64,000 bases of DNA from Lachnospiraceae bacterium (GCA_017620255.1 JAFZQU010000024.1:43017-107016); one strand, 5' to 3'. Positions 1-10,312 are shown, counted from the first letter of the stretch. Numbers and translations: made by a program. Notes: generated from the letters alone by a model not told the origin.

Positions 1-3000
1 TTAACCTTGATAGCCACATCGTCCGCTGTCAGATCGATCACCGGCTTGTCCGCAGTGGCGGTTGCCGCATCCAGCGTGAAGGGATAAGGCTGTCCTTCCG
101 TATATACGTACTTATCGGTATCCGGGGATTTCTTCTCAAAGAAGTAGTAGGTTCCGGGTGCCAGTTCATCAACGATCAGTTCGCCGTTTACGGTCTGCAT
201 TCTTGTCAATGAGGATTCCACGGCAAATCTGTAGCTGCCGTCAGCGACTTTGCTGACAAATACATACTTGCTCTCATCCGTAGGATCAATGGATGTGCTC
301 AGTACGAATTCCGCATTTCCTTCCGGGATCTTGACGTCTTTGGCGTCGGTCTTGATCAGCTTGATCTTGCCGCTGATCTCTTCGTTAACGAATACGCCCT
401 GCTTCTTTAAGATATACTTGGCGCCTCCTATCAGCTGCGGTTCTGCCGCATTCTGATACCATGTCTCATCCACGGTAAATCTGATCGGCTCTTTCGGGGA
501 GTAAAGGACCGTACCCTTCTGGGCCGTGGTCACCGGATCCTCCTCGAGCCTGTATGTATGTCCGACCTTCAGTCCGTCGGTGAAGTATCCATACCCCCTC
601 TTATCCTTCTGAACGGTGGTAATGATCTCATATTTCTTATTGTTGTCTGTCTCGTCGTACAGGAAGAACTTATATCCGAGTACATCCGGATGCAAAACGG
701 TTCCGCTGGGTCTGCTGGACATAATGTTCTTTTCGATCTCGATCGCAACAGGAACGCGCTTGTTGTAAACCGTGAACTTCAACTGCATGCCGTTGATGCT
801 TGCGTCACGTTTCACATTGGCGTTTTCCGCACTGATCAGCTCGGTCTTTTCTCTTGTAACATTGAAATAGATGTTTTCTGTGTACGCTACGAAGCCGTTT
901 TCGTACGCATCCGGCAATCCCGTTTCCTTCAGATAATATTTGCCTACCGGAAGGTCTTTCACTTCAAAGGATCCGTTGGCATCGGTCTCGATAACGGTAT
1001 TTTCACTGGCCTCGCGGGTCGCGTAAGTATAGGAGCCGTTTGAACCTGTGACATAGACCGGATCATTGCCTGTGGTCTTGATGATGAACTTAACGCCAGC
1101 AAGCGGGAACGGAGATTCATCCCCGAGTCCTGCCATCTTGACAACCTTCAGGGTTCCCTTCTCACGCTTGGTATTCTTGATCTTAACGGTCTTCTTCAGG
1201 TTGCGAAGGGTCAGGGTTGTGCTGTTGTCCTTTCCGAGTCCTTCATAAACGATCTGATAATCATCGCTGTCGTTGATGGGCTGCCCGTTGGCATCCGCCT
1301 CATATACGTAAAGGACACGGTCCAGAGGCATCGGAGCATAAGTGATCTGGTTGTTTCCTTTTACTTTCTGTACAGCCATGGAGGCATCCAGGCACTCACT
1401 GCCATCCAGCGCATAGTAAACTCTGGAGCCGTTTGTGTCCTGGCTGTAAACGATCACATAGAATTCTTTGTCATTATCAACGGCCTTATTATTCCAGTCT
1501 TTCGCAACTTTCTTGATGGTCAGTTCGCCGGGTGTATATTTATTGGTAAAATCAAACGGGCCCGGATTGTCATAGCAGGAACCTGCCTCATTGGTCAGGG
1601 AGATCCTGTCATGCAGCTTGACGGTGTACTTATGTGTCCAATGGTGGTACATGCTGTCCACAAGGACTTTCAGGTGGATGGTCTTCTCCTCATAGGTAAC
1701 ACCGTTGACCTTATTATCCGGAATGACCTCCTTGATGGTGTACATGTAGTTTCTGTTCCATACTTCGATGGGGGTTGCATCCGTATAATAATTCGAGGTT
1801 AAGTTAAAATCAGCATTCGTAAAGTAATGGCTGGTGATCTTTCCGTCATCATATGCCATCATGTCAAAGTAAACCCGGCCAAAGGTATCTTCTCTCTTAT
1901 CCTTTGTCAGCGTGAGTTCACAATAGTTTGTATCCTTGACATATGTCTTGTCCGGCAGGGGACCATACTTGATGGTACCTGCGTTGGCCGACACATTGCC
2001 GCCGTCAAACTGTGTGAGTCTGAAGGTGAAGGTGGCGCCGTCCGGCCAGTCGTAGCCGGACTGGTCAAAGAGTTTCTTCACGTCAAAATCATACGGAATG
2101 CTCTTCTTTTCCGTATTGTCAAACTCGACCTTGTCGCAGTTCGAAGGCTGATTGATGAGCATCTGCTCCCTCTGGCCCTCGGGTCTGTCCAGGTCAAAGG
2201 TGGCAATGTAACGAAGCTTGGCCGTCAGTCTCTTGGTTCCCGTAACATCGATCGCCACAATATACTGGGTCTTATCATAGACATATCCACCCGTGACTTC
2301 ACGCTCGACGACCTTGTATTTATAGGTGCCCGCCTTCTTGAAGGTGAGGGTCTTGAAGGTGATGGACGAACCGTTGTTCTGCACGGAATCAACCAGCGTG
2401 TTGTTCTTCATGCCATCCGGCTGGTTGCCGTATGCATACAGATCAAACCAGAATTTCTGGTTGGTGTTCGGAGTCTTTCCGTCTATGGTCTTTTTGCCGT
2501 AGATCGTGAACTTGCACTCGGTGCTGGGCGGCATCTTGTTCCATACGTTGTGCCACTCATTGCCGCCGATCTTTGCGATCTTGTCTGCGATCACCCAGCC
2601 CGCGGATACGACGCCGTTCGTGAATACAGCATTGGGTACCAGATGAACGCCGTCCGAAGATGCCCCGCCCTGACCGGCCGTTGCAGCAACCTTTGCATAA
2701 GGCGCGTTGAAGATTATGCTTTGGCAGATCAGATCCTCATCCGCGCCCGCATGCGTCCCTGTCCATCCGCTGTTACCGATCTTGATCTGATACTGCGTAA
2801 AGGAAACCTTTTCATCAGGGATATTGAAGATGATATTCTGGGTTTCCTTCATCTTAATATGAACCTGGCTGTCCTGATTTCTGTCGCCGGAGCCGAAATA
2901 CTTCGCAAAGTCACCTTTATCAAAAGTAATGTAATAGGTTCCGTCCGGGCAGTTTGACAGATCAAGTGTATAGAAATTATTATTGGCATCTTTCTGGGCT

Positions 3001-5324
3001 ACCTTCTTAAAGTTGTAAGAGGCTCTGTTATAAAGCTCAAGGCTCTTTTCCTGCGCGTCACTTACCAGCTTGGATACCATATTCTGGATATACGGCTTGT
3101 CATAGGTCGTATAGTCAACAATGGTTCCATGCCCCTCGGCATTTCCTCCATTGTTGCCATTCATGTCAAAGCCCATCCGGTTCCAGACAGCCTGCGTTGT
3201 ATAGATCAGCAGCATGCTGTCCTTGTTGTTCTCACCGTTTCTCTCGTAAAGCAGATCGCTTCCGTCATAGTCGCCGATATAAGAAACGCCTGCGGCACCG
3301 CCGCTGTTTCTGCCGGACTTGATCTGCGCATTTCCATGCAGTGTGCCCACAGCCATGGTGGATTCCAGGTCGCCCGCAACCGTCACTTCGTTACCGACAA
3401 TACCGTATAATACCGCATCGCCCAAAACGGTCTCAAAGGTTTCCCGTGTACCCGGAGCCATCTTGCCGTTCACCAGGGCTGCTACCGGAGAGAACTCGGA
3501 AAGCGTGAAGTCAAGGCTCTCTTTACCGGAGGCATTATCTACGACTTCCACTTTGACATCGGCTGTTGTGATGTCCGTTGCTTCTTCCGTTGTATCCACA
3601 TTCTCTTTGACAGCATCCGTCAGAGGAAGATGTACAACCGTTACCTCGTTGTCGTCTGTAAGACCCAGCTCATCTTCCAGCTGGTTCTTCTTGAAGTTGA
3701 GGCTGATCTTCACGGAGCCGTCTGCGGGCTGCAGTTCCTTGCGGTTTCCGTCTTCGTCCGTGATAAAGAAACCGATATCGTAAAGCAGGACATTGCTCTC
3801 ATCGATCGCAGGTGCGTCCTCATCGCTTTCGTACCCGAGGATCTCTTCCGCGTTCTCATTCAGTGCCTGCATGTAAACATCGTAATTGTACCCTTCCGAT
3901 TCAGCTGTGATGGGGGTTACGATAAACTCCGCATCATCCGGGATGGCATTTGCATGCTGCAGGGTTGCGGTAACGGATACCTGGTCATCCTCATATTCGT
4001 AAACGGATTTCTTCCCGTCCGAATATTCGAAGTAAACGGTGGCGTCTTCCCGGATGGCTTTCCATTTCTCGCCGTCTTCCGTGTAGAAGTACGCATATCC
4101 GTTCTCGCCGTTTTCATCTGCCATCTCTTTGCGCTTCAGGGCTTTGATGACTTTCTTGTCGATCCTGGATTCTACGTAGGTGTATTTAATCAGTCTGTCT
4201 GTGCCGTTTTCAACCTCAACGTCTTCCACCGGTGCTTTTTCGGCATCATCCAGCGCAAGAACATCCTCCGTGAACTCCGGAAGTTCCATGTCCTTGTAAT
4301 CATCACTGATCTCATCACCGAACTGGTCAACGATGGTTGCCTTCAGTTCCGTGACTTTGCCTGCTTCCTCGGGATTGAGGGAGCCGTCCATGTTCAGGCT
4401 CATGCGGAGTGCTCCGTTCTCAACGGATTCCACAAAGTACTCGGCGCCGACTGCGGCGTCGTTTTCGCCTGTGATGTATAATTCGAATTCTGCTTTATCT
4501 AAATTGGAGAGATAAATGTCTTCAATGTGGTTGGATAATGTTTCAATGACATTGTCGGACAGCGTCCTGCCGTCATACTTCACATCCGCTTCCGTATCAA
4601 TGTGCAGTGCGTAATAGGTGTCATCCGGGAGTTCCGCCGGATCTACGGTGATATGAAGCTCCGTGTAGCCCTCGCCGTATACAACCTGTCCGTCAGCTTC
4701 CAGGGACTTCTTCACTTCCGGTTCGGGTTCGGATTTCAGAGTGATCTGGGGATATCCGTCTTCACGAAGGGCATATGCGACTTCCATACCCGGGGAGATG
4801 GTGTCTACCCACAGTTCGAACAGCCCCTTGTCAAGACCCGCGATGTTATAGATGCCGCCGTTGCCCTTTTCCATGGTGCCATACAGGGCATCCTCCATGA
4901 AGGGGATGGCGGAATCGGTGAATCCGAGCTTGAAGTGGTCGCCGTCTTTCATCTCGTCCGTATTGATATATACGGTGAAATCATCGACAGATTCCACACG
5001 GATCCTGTCACTAAGCGCCTCTATAGACGCAGAAACAACACCGGCATCCTCTTCGCCCGTGTCTTCCAGGTAATCCGTATTCTCTTCGCTCGCCGCTTCC
5101 TCCGGGATCTCCATATCGTCCGCGACGATCTCTTCATCCTCCGGCGCGCTTTCTTCGGAAACGCTTGTTTCGGCAAGTACCTCTTCCGGTTCGGAAACAG
5201 CTTCCTGAACCGTTTCTTCCGGGGTTCCCACCCCATCCATCGAAGCGTAAACGCTTACTGTGTTTTCCGCCAGCATTGCGACTAAAGCCAGCAATGCAAC
5301 GGCAGTTCTCAGCCACTTTTTCAT
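1..5324 (-). CDS. Giant surface adhesin with pilin-type isopeptide and Cna-B-like domains (3' end outside window)
   Basis: At least 1774 codons are open and the frame runs off the window start, so the C-terminus and any sorting signal are not visible. The start at 5324 has an AGGAG ribosome site a few bases upstream and encodes a signal peptide (MKKWLRTAVALLALVAML...). An acidic Glu-rich stretch follows (about residues 30-95). The middle holds at least two FctA/Spy0128-like isopeptide domains, shown by segments such as SSITFKTLTFKKAGTYKYKV and YDKTQYIVAIDVTGT. Near the visible end are Cna-B-like units with ANGSFEVKDLPVGKYYLKET and GELIVDELAPGTYYFFEKK. Such proteins are normally sortase-anchored adhesins or pilins. 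The class B sortase gene lies directly upstream on the same strand, so it is the likely anchoring enzyme, but that link is inference. Confidence 0.88.
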   Translation of the reverse strand, partial: MKKWLRTAVALLALVAMLAENTVSVYASMDGVGTPEETVQEAVSEPEEVLAETSVSEESAPEDEEIVADDMEIPEEAASEENTDYLEDTGEEDAGVVSASIEALSDRIRVESVDDFTVYINTDEMKDGDHFKLGFTDSAIPFMEDALYGTMEKGNGGIYNIAGLDKGLFELWVDTISPGMEVAYALREDGYPQITLKSEPEPEVKKSLEADGQVVYGEGYTELHITVDPAELPDDTYYALHIDTEADVKYDGRTLSDNVIETLSNHIEDIYLSNLDKAEFELYITGENDAAVGAEYFVESVENGALRMSLNMDGSLNPEEAGKVTELKATIVDQFGDEISDDYKDMELPEFTEDVLALDDAEKAPVEDVEVENGTDRLIKYTYVESRIDKKVIKALKRKEMADENGENGYAYFYTEDGEKWKAIREDATVYFEYSDGKKSVYEYEDDQVSVTATLQHANAIPDDAEFIVTPITAESEGYNYDVYMQALNENAEEILGYESDEDAPAIDESNVLLYDIGFFITDEDGNRKELQPADGSVKISLNFKKNQLEDELGLTDDNEVTVVHLPLTDAVKENVDTTEEATDITTADVKVEVVDNASGKESLDFTLSEFSPVAALVNGKMAPGTRETFETVLGDAVLYGIVGNEVTVAGDLESTMAVGTLHGNAQIKSGRNSGGAAGVSYIGDYDGSDLLYERNGENNKDSMLLIYTTQAVWNRMGFDMNGNNGGNAEGHGTIVDYTTYDKPYIQNMVSKLVSDAQEKSLELYNRASYNFKKVAQKDANNNFYTLDLSNCPDGTYYITFDKGDFAKYFGSGDRNQDSQVHIKMKETQNIIFNIPDEKVSFTQYQIKIGNSGWTGTHAGADEDLICQSIIFNAPYAKVAATAGQGGASSDGVHLVPNAVFTNGVVSAGWVIADKIAKIGGNEWHNVWNKMPPSTECKFTIYGKKTIDGKTPNTNQKFWFDLYAYGNQPDGMKNNTLVDSVQNNGSSITFKTLTFKKAGTYKYKVVEREVTGGYVYDKTQYIVAIDVTGTKRLTAKLRYIATFDLDRPEGQREQMLINQPSNCDKVEFDNTEKKSIPYDFDVKKLFDQSGYDWPDGATFTFRLTQFDGGNVSANAGTIKYGPLPDKTYVKDTNYCELTLTKDKREDTFGRVYFDMMAYDDGKITSHYFTNADFNLTSNYYTDATPIEVWNRNYMYTIKEVIPDNKVNGVTYEEKTIHLKVLVDSMYHHWTHKYTVKLHDRISLTNEAGSCYDNPGPFDFTNKYTPGELTIKKVAKDWNNKAVDNDKEFYVIVYSQDTNGSRVYYALDGSECLDASMAVQKVKGNNQITYAPMPLDRVLYVYEADANGQPINDSDDYQIVYEGLGKDNSTTLTLRNLKKTVKIKNTKREKGTLKVVKMAGLGDESPFPLAGVKFIIKTTGNDPVYVTGSNGSYTYATREASENTVIETDANGSFEVKDLPVGKYYLKETGLPDAYENGFVAYTENIYFNVTREKTELISAENANVKRDASINGMQLKFTVYNKRVPVAIEIEKNIMSSRPSGTVLHPDVLGYKFFLYDETDNNKKYEIITTVQKDKRGYGYFTDGLKVGHTYRLEEDPVTTAQKGTVLYSPKEPIRFTVDETWYQNAAEPQLIGGAKYILKKQGVFVNEEISGKIKLIKTDAKDVKIPEGNAEFVLSTSIDPTDESKYVFVSKVADGSYRFAVESSLTRMQTVNGELIVDELAPGTYYFFEKKSPDTDKYVYTEGQPYPFTLDAATATADKPVIDLTADDVAIKV

Positions 5325-5543
5325 ACATTCTCTCCTATTCTGTATGACTTGTTAATAGTGAACCCTTATTAAAAATATACTTCCTCACTAGATTAAGACG
5401 CAAGAAAAGTTCAAAAAGGGGCAAAAATTTGCAAAATAAATTGTATTTTTTCAGATACAATCCTTTTTCCTGTTAATGATTGGATAACGACTCCCGATAT
5501 AACCTTTTCCCACAAGTCTTTCGAGATGATTTTTAATAAACTT

Positions 5544-5572
5544 AAAATATCACATATCGGAGCGATTGTCAA
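5544..5572 (-). promoter_or_regulatory. Strong sigma-A-type promoter of the giant adhesin
   Basis: On the minus strand TTGACA (5567-5572) and TATTTT (5544-5549) are separated by exactly 17 bases. This predicts a leader of about 210 nt before the adhesin start at 5324. A weaker second pair, TTGCGT-18-TATATT, lies closer to the gene. The promoter lets the adhesin be transcribed independently of the upstream sortase. Confidence 0.6.
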
Positions 5573-5604
5573 ACAATTTTGTCACATATTATTTAATTTG
5601 TGAT

Positions 5605-6465
5605 TTATCTGGACGGCGGGTACAGGTAGCAGTCCTGGCTGATCCCATGCACGAAAAACCGTTTTTTCCCGGCCCCGGAGCCCGAACAGGTGACCAGCGT
5701 GACGGTATTATCTTCCTCGTTGGCCGGTGTTTGGCAGTCATAGACCGCGTTTTCACGGGCTGTCCTGACATAGGCGCGGTACTGCTTCAGCGTCTTGCAG
5801 GTCCAGTACATCTTGGAATCCGGCGTATCCAGATAGAACGAATAGATCTTGTAACGGTAGATCCCCTCTTCCCTGAATATATATATGTAGGGATCCTTAT
5901 CATACAGTTTGTGATTGTTGATGAATTTCCTGAGGGAACCGAACATGGAACCGTTCTTCATATTGTGGCCGTAAATAAACGTGTTCCAGCTGGTCAGCTG
6001 CGGGTCCACCGCGCTGTCCATAAAGATACAGCCCGAACTGTTCTCCGGATCTTCCGGCCTGTATTGCTCGAACGTATGATGCAGGTAGTAGGTATTGTCC
6101 TTGTCTTCCGGTTTCTGGACGACCGGGTAGCTGATGTTCACCGCGCCCACATACAGCCAGGCAACGACTTCCGGATTGACTTCCCTAAGGCCCTTGAAAT
6201 CGATCTGCATGTCGGGAAAATCACTCCGCTTGTAATTACGCGCGAACTGATACTTTTCCACGCCGCCGTTCTTGATCTGCTTTGTCTCTCCGGGCACCCA
6301 GTCATCCGGTGCTTCCTCCTCTGCGCCCGTCGTGACATACTTGTTCAGTCCGTCGTATTCGTTTTCCGCTATCTTATATTCCCTTAAGGTCCTGAACAGC
6401 ATCACGCTCGCAACAACGATCATAATGCTGGCCAGTACGACCATGATCTTCTGTGTCTTTGACAT
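5605..6465 (-). CDS. srtB: Class B sortase
   Basis: Membrane-bound cysteine transpeptidase of 286 residues that cleaves a sorting signal and joins proteins to the cell wall or to each other. An N-terminal membrane anchor spans about residues 7-24. The class B core begins at VNPEVVAWLYVGAVNISYPV. Catalytic residues are visible: His167 in YGHNMKNGSMFG, Cys260 in TLVTC, and Arg269 in KKRFFVHG. The family-typical DNTYYLHHTF segment is also present. The length is normal. GGAG sits 7 bases before the start. The gene precedes the giant adhesin by 280 bases on the same strand, which suggests a dedicated enzyme-substrate pair. The substrate signal itself lies outside the window. Confidence 0.92.
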   Translation of the reverse strand: MSKTQKIMVVLASIMIVVASVMLFRTLREYKIAENEYDGLNKYVTTGAEEEAPDDWVPGETKQIKNGGVEKYQFARNYKRSDFPDMQIDFKGLREVNPEVVAWLYVGAVNISYPVVQKPEDKDNTYYLHHTFEQYRPEDPENSSGCIFMDSAVDPQLTSWNTFIYGHNMKNGSMFGSLRKFINNHKLYDKDPYIYIFREEGIYRYKIYSFYLDTPDSKMYWTCKTLKQYRAYVRTARENAVYDCQTPANEEDNTVTLVTCSGSGAGKKRFFVHGISQDCYLYPPSR

Positions 6466-6531
6466 CCTGCATCTCCGTTATGAACCCCGGTTCATTTATT
6501 TATTGTTCAGTTTTCGAGAGTGGTAAGATTG

Positions 6532-6587
6532 ATTATATCACGTTTCCGGCCATAATGCAATTATGTCAACTCATGCGTTATGTCAAC
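6532..6587 (-). promoter_or_regulatory. Sortase promoter: extended -10 with upstream TTGACATAA direct repeats
   Basis: The minus strand carries TGATATAAT (6532-6540), an extended -10 element, 66 bases upstream of the sortase start. No well-spaced -35 is seen. Instead GTTGACATAA occurs twice (6561-6570 and 6578-6587) with a 17-base period. The repeats may be an operator or overlapping -35 elements. Similar TGACA half-sites occur at the adhesin promoter and upstream of the secreted-protein operon. Confidence 0.4.
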
Positions 6588-6666
6588 CAATTCGGATTGC
6601 GCCGTATTCTTTGTTTCCTGTTTTCATTTCGTCCATTGTGTGATATAACTATGCATAGCAATTCAC

Positions 6667-6672
6667 TATACT
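6667..6672 (+). promoter_or_regulatory. Possible -10 element of gpmA
   Basis: TATACT lies 23 bases before the gpmA start. No convincing -35 hexamer is found at the usual distance, so this is a weak call. GGAG at 6683-6686 supports translation from 6696 rather than the overlapping ATG at 6699. Confidence 0.3.
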
Positions 6673-6695
6673 ATAAAGAAACGGAGATATGAACT

Positions 6696-7442
6696 ATGAT
6701 GAAACTGGTACTCATCAGACATGGTGAAAGTGAATGGAACAAACTGAATCTCTTCACGGGCTGGACTGACGTGGATCTGTCCGAAAAAGGCCGCGAGGAA
6801 GCCAAGAACGCAGGCAAAGTCCTGAAAGAAGAAGGATATGATTTTGACGTATGCTACACTTCCTATTTAAAGCGTGCGATCCATACGCTCAATATCGCAC
6901 TCGATGAGATGGACAGAGCATGGCTGCCCGTGATCAAATCCTGGAAGCTGAACGAACGCCATTACGGTGCGCTGCAGGGTCTGAACAAATCCGAGACCGC
7001 TGAGAAATACGGTGAAGAGCAGGTTAAGATCTGGAGACGTTCCTTTGACGTGAAGCCGCCCGCACTGGAAGAAAGCGATGAAAGAAGCGCAACAAAGCAG
7101 GAAATGTTCCGCGACGTTGACAAGTCCCTGCTGCCGGCAAACGAGAGTCTCGAGACAACGATCGAGCGCGTGATCCCTTACTTCAACGATGTGATCAAGA
7201 AAGACATGCAGGCAGGCAAGCGTGTTGTGATCGCTGCACACGGCAATTCCTTAAGAGCGCTTGTTAAGTACTTTGACAATCTTTCCAGCGAAGAGATCAT
7301 CGGCGTAAACATCCCGACAGCTGTTCCGCTTGTATATGAATTCGATGATAACTTCAACGTGATCAAACACTACTATCTCGGCGACCAGGAAGCACTGAAA
7401 GCCAAGATGGATGCCGTTGCCAACCAGGGTAAGGCAAAATAA
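6696..7442 (+). CDS. gpmA: 2,3-bisphosphoglycerate-dependent phosphoglycerate mutase
   Basis: Cytosolic glycolytic enzyme interconverting 3- and 2-phosphoglycerate, 248 residues, the usual length. The phosphohistidine motif [16 protein letters not shown] is near the N-terminus. [14 protein letters not shown] and the second catalytic histidine in [13 protein letters not shown] are intact. The gene stands alone on the plus strand between surface-protein genes, close to tpiA, pgk and gap but divergent from the sortase. A strong intrinsic terminator follows it. Confidence 0.97.
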   Translation: MMKLVLIRHGESEWNKLNLFTGWTDVDLSEKGREEAKNAGKVLKEEGYDFDVCYTSYLKRAIHTLNIALDEMDRAWLPVIKSWKLNERHYGALQGLNKSETAEKYGEEQVKIWRRSFDVKPPALEESDERSATKQEMFRDVDKSLLPANESLETTIERVIPYFNDVIKKDMQAGKRVVIAAHGNSLRALVKYFDNLSSEEIIGVNIPTAVPLVYEFDDNFNVIKHYYLGDQEALKAKMDAVANQGKAK

Positions 7443-7484
7443 GAGCCTCAATATCAGGCAATATATATTGAGAAATGCAAACAA

Positions 7485-7515
7485 AGAGCGGGGCCGTCAA
7501 AGCCCCGCTTTTGTA
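7485..7515 (+). terminator. Intrinsic terminator of gpmA
   Basis: GCGGGGC (7488-7494) pairs perfectly with GCCCCGC (7502-7508) across a 7-base loop, followed by TTTTG. The opposite strand has a shorter T-run (AAAGA complement), so it may also stop the convergent operon ending at 7573. Confidence 0.85.
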
Positions 7516-7572
7516 TTGCTGTCGGATCTTCCGTGGCCTGCTGCCGGTCAGGCGAGCAAGCCCCGCAGGTTC

Positions 7573-10296
7573 TCAGTTCTGATCCGTCCGGAAGACCAGT
7601 TCATACTTATCCATACTGATCTCATAGTTATCATCCCGGATCACCCAGCGCAATACCCCGACATTCTTCTGGTCATATTCTTCCAGCATGAATTTGTCAG
7701 TCGGGAAACTGGTGGTGTCCGCACCGTTAAAGAAGATCCTTCCGTTATCTGCTTCTTCGGGATCCGCCCAGCTGACCAGATGATTGTAGCCGGTGATGCT
7801 TCCGTCCTTGGAACGGTAATACCGGACTTTACCGTAAAACAGCCGTCTCTTATTTTCCGGGACACGTCTGGTCCGATCATTACTGTCAAAGAATTCCGGT
7901 GTATAATAGGCTCTGTGCTCGCTGCGATACGTCGGGTTGAAAGTGAAATACGCATAACCCATGAGCAGGCCTATGCCTGACATCCAGGTGGCCGGCTCAT
8001 AATACTCAGCCGCAAGCATGGGGCTGCCGTCTGACGTATCGTATTTCTTGACATATACCATATCGTTCCGTTCGTATCCGGGAACGGAGCCTACATAGGA
8101 AATATCCAGCGCAAGTTTTCCGTCTCTGGTATAATTCTTCTGCCTGAGGATGTCATAGCATTTACTTCTGGCTCTGTCCCAGTTCTCCCCCTGGCTCTTG
8201 TAATATTCCCAGAGAGCCGGATTGTAAACCGCCACGCTCTCGATCTCCACCTGACCGTTCTCGTTGTTTTCATAGTATCTCTTGAAATGGCATACCTGCA
8301 CCGAGGGTTCTCCCTCCGGATCGTCATACTCATTGATGGCATAGACTCCGGTAAGCCGTTCATCGGCATCGCTGTTATCCGTTTCCGGTGCTTCCCCCAA
8401 ATAGTCTGCAGCGTCATCATACCCATAGTCACCGCCCGGTGATCCCAGGAATTGCGATGTGCTCTTGCCGTATTCATATACCTCATAGAGTCGGGTCCGG
8501 ATGTTTGCGGGATCATAGCCCGGCTGGTTCACTATATGATTACAAAATACATCCGGATCGGGATAATCGATGTTCCGCCAGATCTTTTCATAGACGCATC
8601 CTTTTCTGGAATCCGGAATTTTGTCCGGTCCCAACCCCTTCTTGTTGTCAGGCACAGGCGATGTGAAATAGAGTTCCTCGCATTTTACCCCGTATGTGAA
8701 AGATTCATACAGGCCGACGATGTTTCCTTCCTGATCGCAGGTACAATGGATCCCGCGATAATCTGATTTCAGATAGGCAGGATCTCCGCAGCTCCAGTAT
8801 TCCGTCAGTCCCCTCCTGTCGTTGTAGGCCTCCGTCAGGTCGTCTGCGAAGGCCTCATCCGCAGCCGCAAGGCCGCCGCTGCCTGCATAGGCACCAAGGG
8901 TTGCGGCCGAATTATCCGCGGATGCCAGGAAGGCTTCTTCGATCTCCTCATAGGTAGTGTGTGTCCCAACCGCTGCGACGGTAAAAAGTTCCTTCGCATA
9001 GGCGGTCAGCATGGAAACGGAGCTTTCACTGTATGTTGCGGCAGTTGCATAAACCAGCGTCGTTATATGTGTGGCAAGGCCGCCCTCTGCCGCGGTAAAT
9101 CCGTCATATTTCCTGAAGACGGGTTCTTCTCCCACAGCAAGAACCGCAAGTTCTGCCGCGTTATTTCCGGATGTGACGATGATCTTACTCATATCCTCTG
9201 CAAACCCTGCTCTTCGAGCGCTTCCCTGCGTCACTTTCCCGTTATCGGGCTCCAGAATGACAACAGAGGAATCCTGATCGGATACAAGGGCCAGATCCGC
9301 GCCCTTCGGATAGGTGCAAAAACCGCCGTTCAAAAGCAGGTTCGCTCCACCGCCGATCCGGATGATCTTGTGGGCTTCCCTGACTTTATCGATCTCTGCA
9401 AGGAAATCCGTATCCACCAAAGACTGATCCGCGCGTTTCAATGTGTAGCCCGCTTCGATGGAGACAGCCGCATCTTCTGCCGCCTTTGCGATATCTCCCG
9501 CCTGAAGCGCATAGGACTTCAGCTGCTCATTTTCTCCCGCAACTGTAAACAATACCGCTGCGGAGGTGCGCAGTTTTTCGTAGGCGGTCTTCGTTGCTTC
9601 CAGCCGGCTGACAGCTTCGGCATAGGCGTCGTCATTGACGGAAATGGCGTCATACTTTATCAGCTCCGCTGTTCTTGTTTCCTGCGTGACATTGTTAACC
9701 GTCACACCGTTTTCATCCGTCTCTTCCGTGATCACATCTTCCGTGATCTCCACACTGACAGTCTCGCTGTCCAGTGCTTCCAGTTCCTCCAGGGTTCTCT
9801 TTGCAAGGATCAGGTCTTTTGTCACTGCCTTGAGGACTATGGAGGTTCCCTCCGGCATGGCGGCGATGGCAGTATCGCTCTCCTGTTGCTCCACTTCTTC
9901 CGCGCCTGCTTTCCTCACAAGGGATAAGGTGTTGCATACCGGTGCGAGGGTGGTTTTATCCACGGCGATGATACGGAACTCAAACAGATCCCCTCTGCCA
10001 AAAGTATCAAATTTCACATCTCCGGAGCCGTTGATGGTCTTAAACTTCCGGTCAACCGTTTTCCCGTCGGAAAAGGCTTCCGCGATGAGGCCCAGGCTGT
10101 GGCCGTCTGCATTCCCTTCCACCGTCACCGTCAGGCATTGATCGCTGCCGAAAAACCGGGCAGGCGCCGTTATGGTGACGGGATCGTTCGCGTCCACTCT
10201 GCAGCGGATCACGGCAAGCAGGAGCACGGTAAGCAATGTAGTGTATAAGCAGCATGTCAATATTCTTTTTATATTCTTTTCGATACGCTTCATCAT
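7573..10296 (-). CDS. Large secreted protein of unknown function
   Basis: A 907-residue protein with an N-terminal signal or anchor segment (residues about 10-33, LLTVLLLAVI). I do not recognise a family. About residues 35-140 look like a beta-rich domain, 150-340 are rich in Ala, Glu and Lys and probably helical, and 480-900 are rich in Tyr, Asp and Gly. The only cysteines in the C-terminal half are scattered (for example IHCTCDQEG). No sorting motif or C-terminal membrane anchor is visible. Two adjacent ATGs (10296, 10293) both follow GGAGAG. It starts 16 bases after the stop of the Ig-like secreted protein, so the two are probably co-transcribed and may act together at the cell surface. 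Confidence 0.75.
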   Translation of the reverse strand: MMKRIEKNIKRILTCCLYTTLLTVLLLAVIRCRVDANDPVTITAPARFFGSDQCLTVTVEGNADGHSLGLIAEAFSDGKTVDRKFKTINGSGDVKFDTFGRGDLFEFRIIAVDKTTLAPVCNTLSLVRKAGAEEVEQQESDTAIAAMPEGTSIVLKAVTKDLILAKRTLEELEALDSETVSVEITEDVITEETDENGVTVNNVTQETRTAELIKYDAISVNDDAYAEAVSRLEATKTAYEKLRTSAAVLFTVAGENEQLKSYALQAGDIAKAAEDAAVSIEAGYTLKRADQSLVDTDFLAEIDKVREAHKIIRIGGGANLLLNGGFCTYPKGADLALVSDQDSSVVILEPDNGKVTQGSARRAGFAEDMSKIIVTSGNNAAELAVLAVGEEPVFRKYDGFTAAEGGLATHITTLVYATAATYSESSVSMLTAYAKELFTVAAVGTHTTYEEIEEAFLASADNSAATLGAYAGSGGLAAADEAFADDLTEAYNDRRGLTEYWSCGDPAYLKSDYRGIHCTCDQEGNIVGLYESFTYGVKCEELYFTSPVPDNKKGLGPDKIPDSRKGCVYEKIWRNIDYPDPDVFCNHIVNQPGYDPANIRTRLYEVYEYGKSTSQFLGSPGGDYGYDDAADYLGEAPETDNSDADERLTGVYAINEYDDPEGEPSVQVCHFKRYYENNENGQVEIESVAVYNPALWEYYKSQGENWDRARSKCYDILRQKNYTRDGKLALDISYVGSVPGYERNDMVYVKKYDTSDGSPMLAAEYYEPATWMSGIGLLMGYAYFTFNPTYRSEHRAYYTPEFFDSNDRTRRVPENKRRLFYGKVRYYRSKDGSITGYNHLVSWADPEEADNGRIFFNGADTTSFPTDKFMLEEYDQKNVGVLRWVIRDDNYEISMDKYELVFRTDQN

Positions 10297-10312
10297 ATGC
10301 TCTCCTTTCTCC

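Noticed and set aside
1827..2957. 376-codon open frame on the plus strand
   Set aside because: It is antisense to the giant adhesin, has no ribosome site or family resemblance, and follows the codon bias of the opposite strand.
8959..9927. 322-codon plus-strand frame
   Set aside because: Antisense to the large secreted protein, with composition typical of a shadow frame.
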